Positions 61,731-64,000 of a DNA stretch of 64,000 nucleotides are shown one piece after another. The DNA is from Nissolia schottii (Eukaryota > Streptophyta > Magnoliopsida > Fabales > Fabaceae): NCBI GenBank assembly GCA_003254905.1, contig QANU01008556.1, forward strand, positions 69,285 through 133,284, given 5' to 3'. The position numbers were made by a program, and so were the translations under genes. The notes beneath the pieces were generated by a model. That model saw nothing but the letters and a program-made list of their open reading frames with translations, had not been told where the DNA came from and did no database searches. Each line of letters starts with the position of its first letter. Within the stretch, counting starts at the first letter, position 1.

Positions 61731-62687
61731 TGATGACAAACATTTAAGAGGAATTTGAGAGTATTTTAAATTTACTTCATTTGGCTGATTTTCTCCCCCT
61801 TAATGTGTGCTCCCCCTTAATCGTGGCTTTTCTTATGTGACCAGAATATTTGACTTCTTATCAATTAATTTTGACAGAATTATATTATTCTGGAGTTTCT
61901 GTTTGAGCTTCAGTATTATCTTGATTTCTCCATTCAGAAATTCAAGATGCCTGAATTCACTTATAGGTGAATAATTTTGAATTTAGCCCTTCTTGATTTC
62001 TTCCACTTTTTTAACGAGAAAAAGAAAGATACAAGGTGGGCCTCACACACATGCAAGCATACATAGTCATGCAATGAGATAACCCAAGTCCATTCAAGTT
62101 CAATCTTCACATATAACATACAATGACTTGGATAGTCTCCAATTATAATTTGAAATTTTGAGTGAATGTGTATGGATGTGCAGTGTTTATATGTGATTTT
62201 AGTGTAAATCAATTTTTATAAGTAACATTTTAATCACATAGTGAGAATTATTTTGGAGATAAGTTAAAAAGTTTCACGAGACAAGTTTTGAAGATTTTCA
62301 GGAGACAAAAAAAAATTGAGGAGACAAGTTCAAAGAATTTCAGGAGAAAAAAAAATTGAGGAGACAAGTTCAAAGAATTTCAGGAGACAAGTTCAAAAAG
62401 TTTCAGGAGATAAGTTAAAAACAAATTTGAGGAGACAAGTACACATAAGTGATGTTTATACCTGTCGACACCTGATGTTTTGCTTCGTTTATTCTCCCCC
62501 TTTTGTCATCAAGGGGCCATTAGTTCTGCAGAGAGCATAGTAAAAGGTATACAAGTAGATAGCAACATTGAGATAGATTTAGGGTTAAATATTACAATGC
62601 AGAAATGTTTGGGAGCAAGATTCAGAGGTCTTGGCAAGTCAGTTAAAACAGAAATAAAGATGTCCAGATAAAATTAAAAAAAAAGCT
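61731..62687 (-). mobile_element. SIRE-like 3' untranslated region
   Basis: Lies between the envelope-like frame and the LTR. It contains further purine-tract-like sequences on the minus strand (AAAAGGGGGAGAA near 62495; GGGGGAG near 61790) and a minisatellite at 62275-62450. Confidence 0.65.
62275..62450. repeat. GGAGACAAG minisatellite in the SIRE-like element
   Basis: TTTCAGGAGACAAGTTCAAAGA and AATTGAGGAGACAAGTTC variants recur about seven times with unit lengths of ~20-24 bp. Related words (TTTCAGGAGATATCTC, GGGAGACAACT) occur in the LTR near 60305. Confidence 0.8.
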
Positions 62688-63954
62688 TTAGTTGTTGTCA
62701 GAGGATTCGGATTCTGAAGAGAGATTATTCTTGATAGTTGATTGCAGGTGCTTCACTCGTGTTGTCCCATGTTTGAACTCTTTCAAAACTTTCTTGCTTG
62801 CATCAGTCTGCGTTTTGGAGAGTTCGGAGATGGCAGTCTGGATGCACGAGATCTCCTTCAGAATTTGAAGTAAGAATTGCTTGATTTTGGATTTTCTGGG
62901 GTGACTTTTTTTCTTCTGAGTAGAGTGGGAGGAGTCTGAGGACATGGACTCATCAGTATCCAAGGAAGCTTTTTGTTTTCCTTTTCCTTTGTCGTTTTTG
63001 CCATACATTGTATTTGTTGCTTCTGTATGATGTTCCTCTGTTAGGTTAATGTTATAGTATTCAAATAAGTATGTCAAAAACATCCCATACGGAAGGGATT
63101 GAGAGGATAAGGAACATGTTACAATGTGGCGGAGAAAGAGGTAGGGAAAACTTATTTGTATATCATTAATTAAACAAAAAAGTAGGGCAGCGTCCATCAT
63201 TGTTACTTTGTCAAAGCTTCCCTGGCAAGGAAGAATGACATGAGTAATGATGCGATGAAGTTGACGACGAGGATGGTTGAGCGCAGTTGATGTAATTTTT
63301 CTTCCAGAAAGCATGGAAGGGTTTTCAACCATTTGAGCAACAACATCATTAAAAGAGAATGGGGGAGTAGAATCCCATTTGCGACTGAGAAACATCTCCG
63401 TGCAGTTATGAGGAACGTGCAGCAGTGAGGCTATGAGTGTTGGAGTTAAGATCATTTGGACACCACATACATAGGAGCATATAGCGTCACCATTGTCTAC
63501 CAGATTGGCAAAGAACATGCGGACAAGTCTAGGGTAAATAGGTTTATGGAGGAGGAATAGGTTTTTCCATTTCTGGGTATAGAAAATTTTTGAAAAATCG
63601 AGGTTTTTTATTGGTGAATTTTTGTAAATCCACTATGTGGGGAGTGGTGATTTTTCTGGTTGAAAAATTGTTTAAAAAGGCTTGTTCGGCTATTTTTGAT
63701 GAAAAATAGTATGAAGGGTCGTGATGAGTAGAGTTGGAAGATATAGGGGAGTTATCGTTACCGGTGGCAGGCTCCTTGCCTGGACGATGAGACTTTGGAA
63801 AGGAAGTTGGTGATGGGAAGCGGTTGGCTTTTCTTTTGTATCTTGTTTGAGGAGGAGGGTGAGTTTGTTCAGATGGAGCAGGTGGTGGAGCTGTGGGTAG
63901 AGGAGAGGTGGACATGTGAGGTGGAGATGGGGTAGGTAAAGAAGTTGGTGTCAC
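62688..63954 (-). pseudogene. SIRE-like envelope-like ORF, copy 2
   Basis: Two frames: an N-terminal part (63954-63544), Pro/Ser-rich, and the main domain (63518-62688). The latter contains the same plant transposon protein domain as copy 1, then a Ser/Lys-rich linker and a coiled-coil-like C-terminus (LQILKEISCIQTAISELSKT), ending SSESESSDNN. One extra A in an A-run near 63612, relative to copy 1, breaks the frame between the parts. Its place just upstream of the purine tract and LTR is that of the third ORF in SIRE/Maximus elements; function in the plant is uncertain. The upstream pol region lies beyond the window. Confidence 0.75.
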
Positions 63955-64000
63955 AATCTCTCCACGGGCGCGGCGGCGGCGACGTGAGCCAAGGAGGTTA

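Noticed and set aside
62275..62450. CRISPR-like repeats
   Set aside because: Units are contiguous and variable, without unique spacers, inside a retrotransposon.

Overview
The window reads as intergenic and genic DNA from a dicot (eudicot) nuclear genome. It is AT-rich, its genes are split by many introns, and it is packed with plant transposon families: Helitron, hAT, Mutator-like, Tourist-type MITE, Ty1-copia including a SIRE/Maximus-like element, an LTR-like repeat, L1 and RTE LINEs, and tRNA-derived SINEs including an Au-like pair. I cannot name the species. Two single N bases (44923 and 59354) look like assembly joins or unresolved positions.

Five host genes can be modelled. (1) 1376-6985 (-) is a 12-exon gene for a PhnP-like metallo-beta-lactamase-fold hydrolase of 345 aa, with a probable organelle-targeting N-terminus. 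(2) 23089-23943 (-) is a secreted PELPK-repeat proline-rich protein. A decayed paralogue lies at 14231-15164 (-), inside a direct segmental duplication of about 2-2.6 kb with copies about 8.8 kb apart. (3) 34385-35817 (-) is an F-box/LRR protein in two coding exons. (4) 40981-42084 (-) is ribosomal protein S29 (56 aa, three coding exons plus a 5'UTR intron and a telo-box). (5) 50325-54996 (+) is a cell-wall invertase of 576 aa in seven exons, including the 9-nt mini-exon typical of plant acid invertases.

Layout: 0-7 kb holds a long palindrome and the hydrolase gene, whose introns contain SINEs, a TIR element and a small MITE. 7.2-11.1 kb is a decayed Helitron with a SINE inserted in it. 12-13.7 kb is the 3' part of a copia element. 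14-24.7 kb is the PELPK duplication, split by a 1.3 kb Mutator-like element (9-bp target duplication), a retroelement-like LTR and a hAT pseudogene. 25-33.8 kb has no convincing host gene but holds several inverted structures. 34-43 kb holds the F-box gene, copia and L1 fragments, RPS29 and a small Mutator-like element. 46-49 kb is an inverted-repeat structure with a ~23-bp minisatellite. 50-55 kb is the invertase. 55-64 kb is repeat-rich: a second copy of the 26-kb LTR-like repeat, a Helitron-like OB-fold exon, two copies of an envelope-like retrotransposon reading frame, and a ~1.5 kb SIRE-like LTR.

The host genes do not form a pathway. The invertase and the PELPK protein both act in the cell wall, but their proximity looks coincidental. 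I found no clearly undescribed system. The best second looks are the twin PELPK genes that each lost the same C-terminal tail by different mutations, the ~23-bp TGAACAAA array, the inverted structure with exon-like inserts at 27-28.5 kb, and the N at 59354 that falls exactly where homology between the two envelope-like copies ends.
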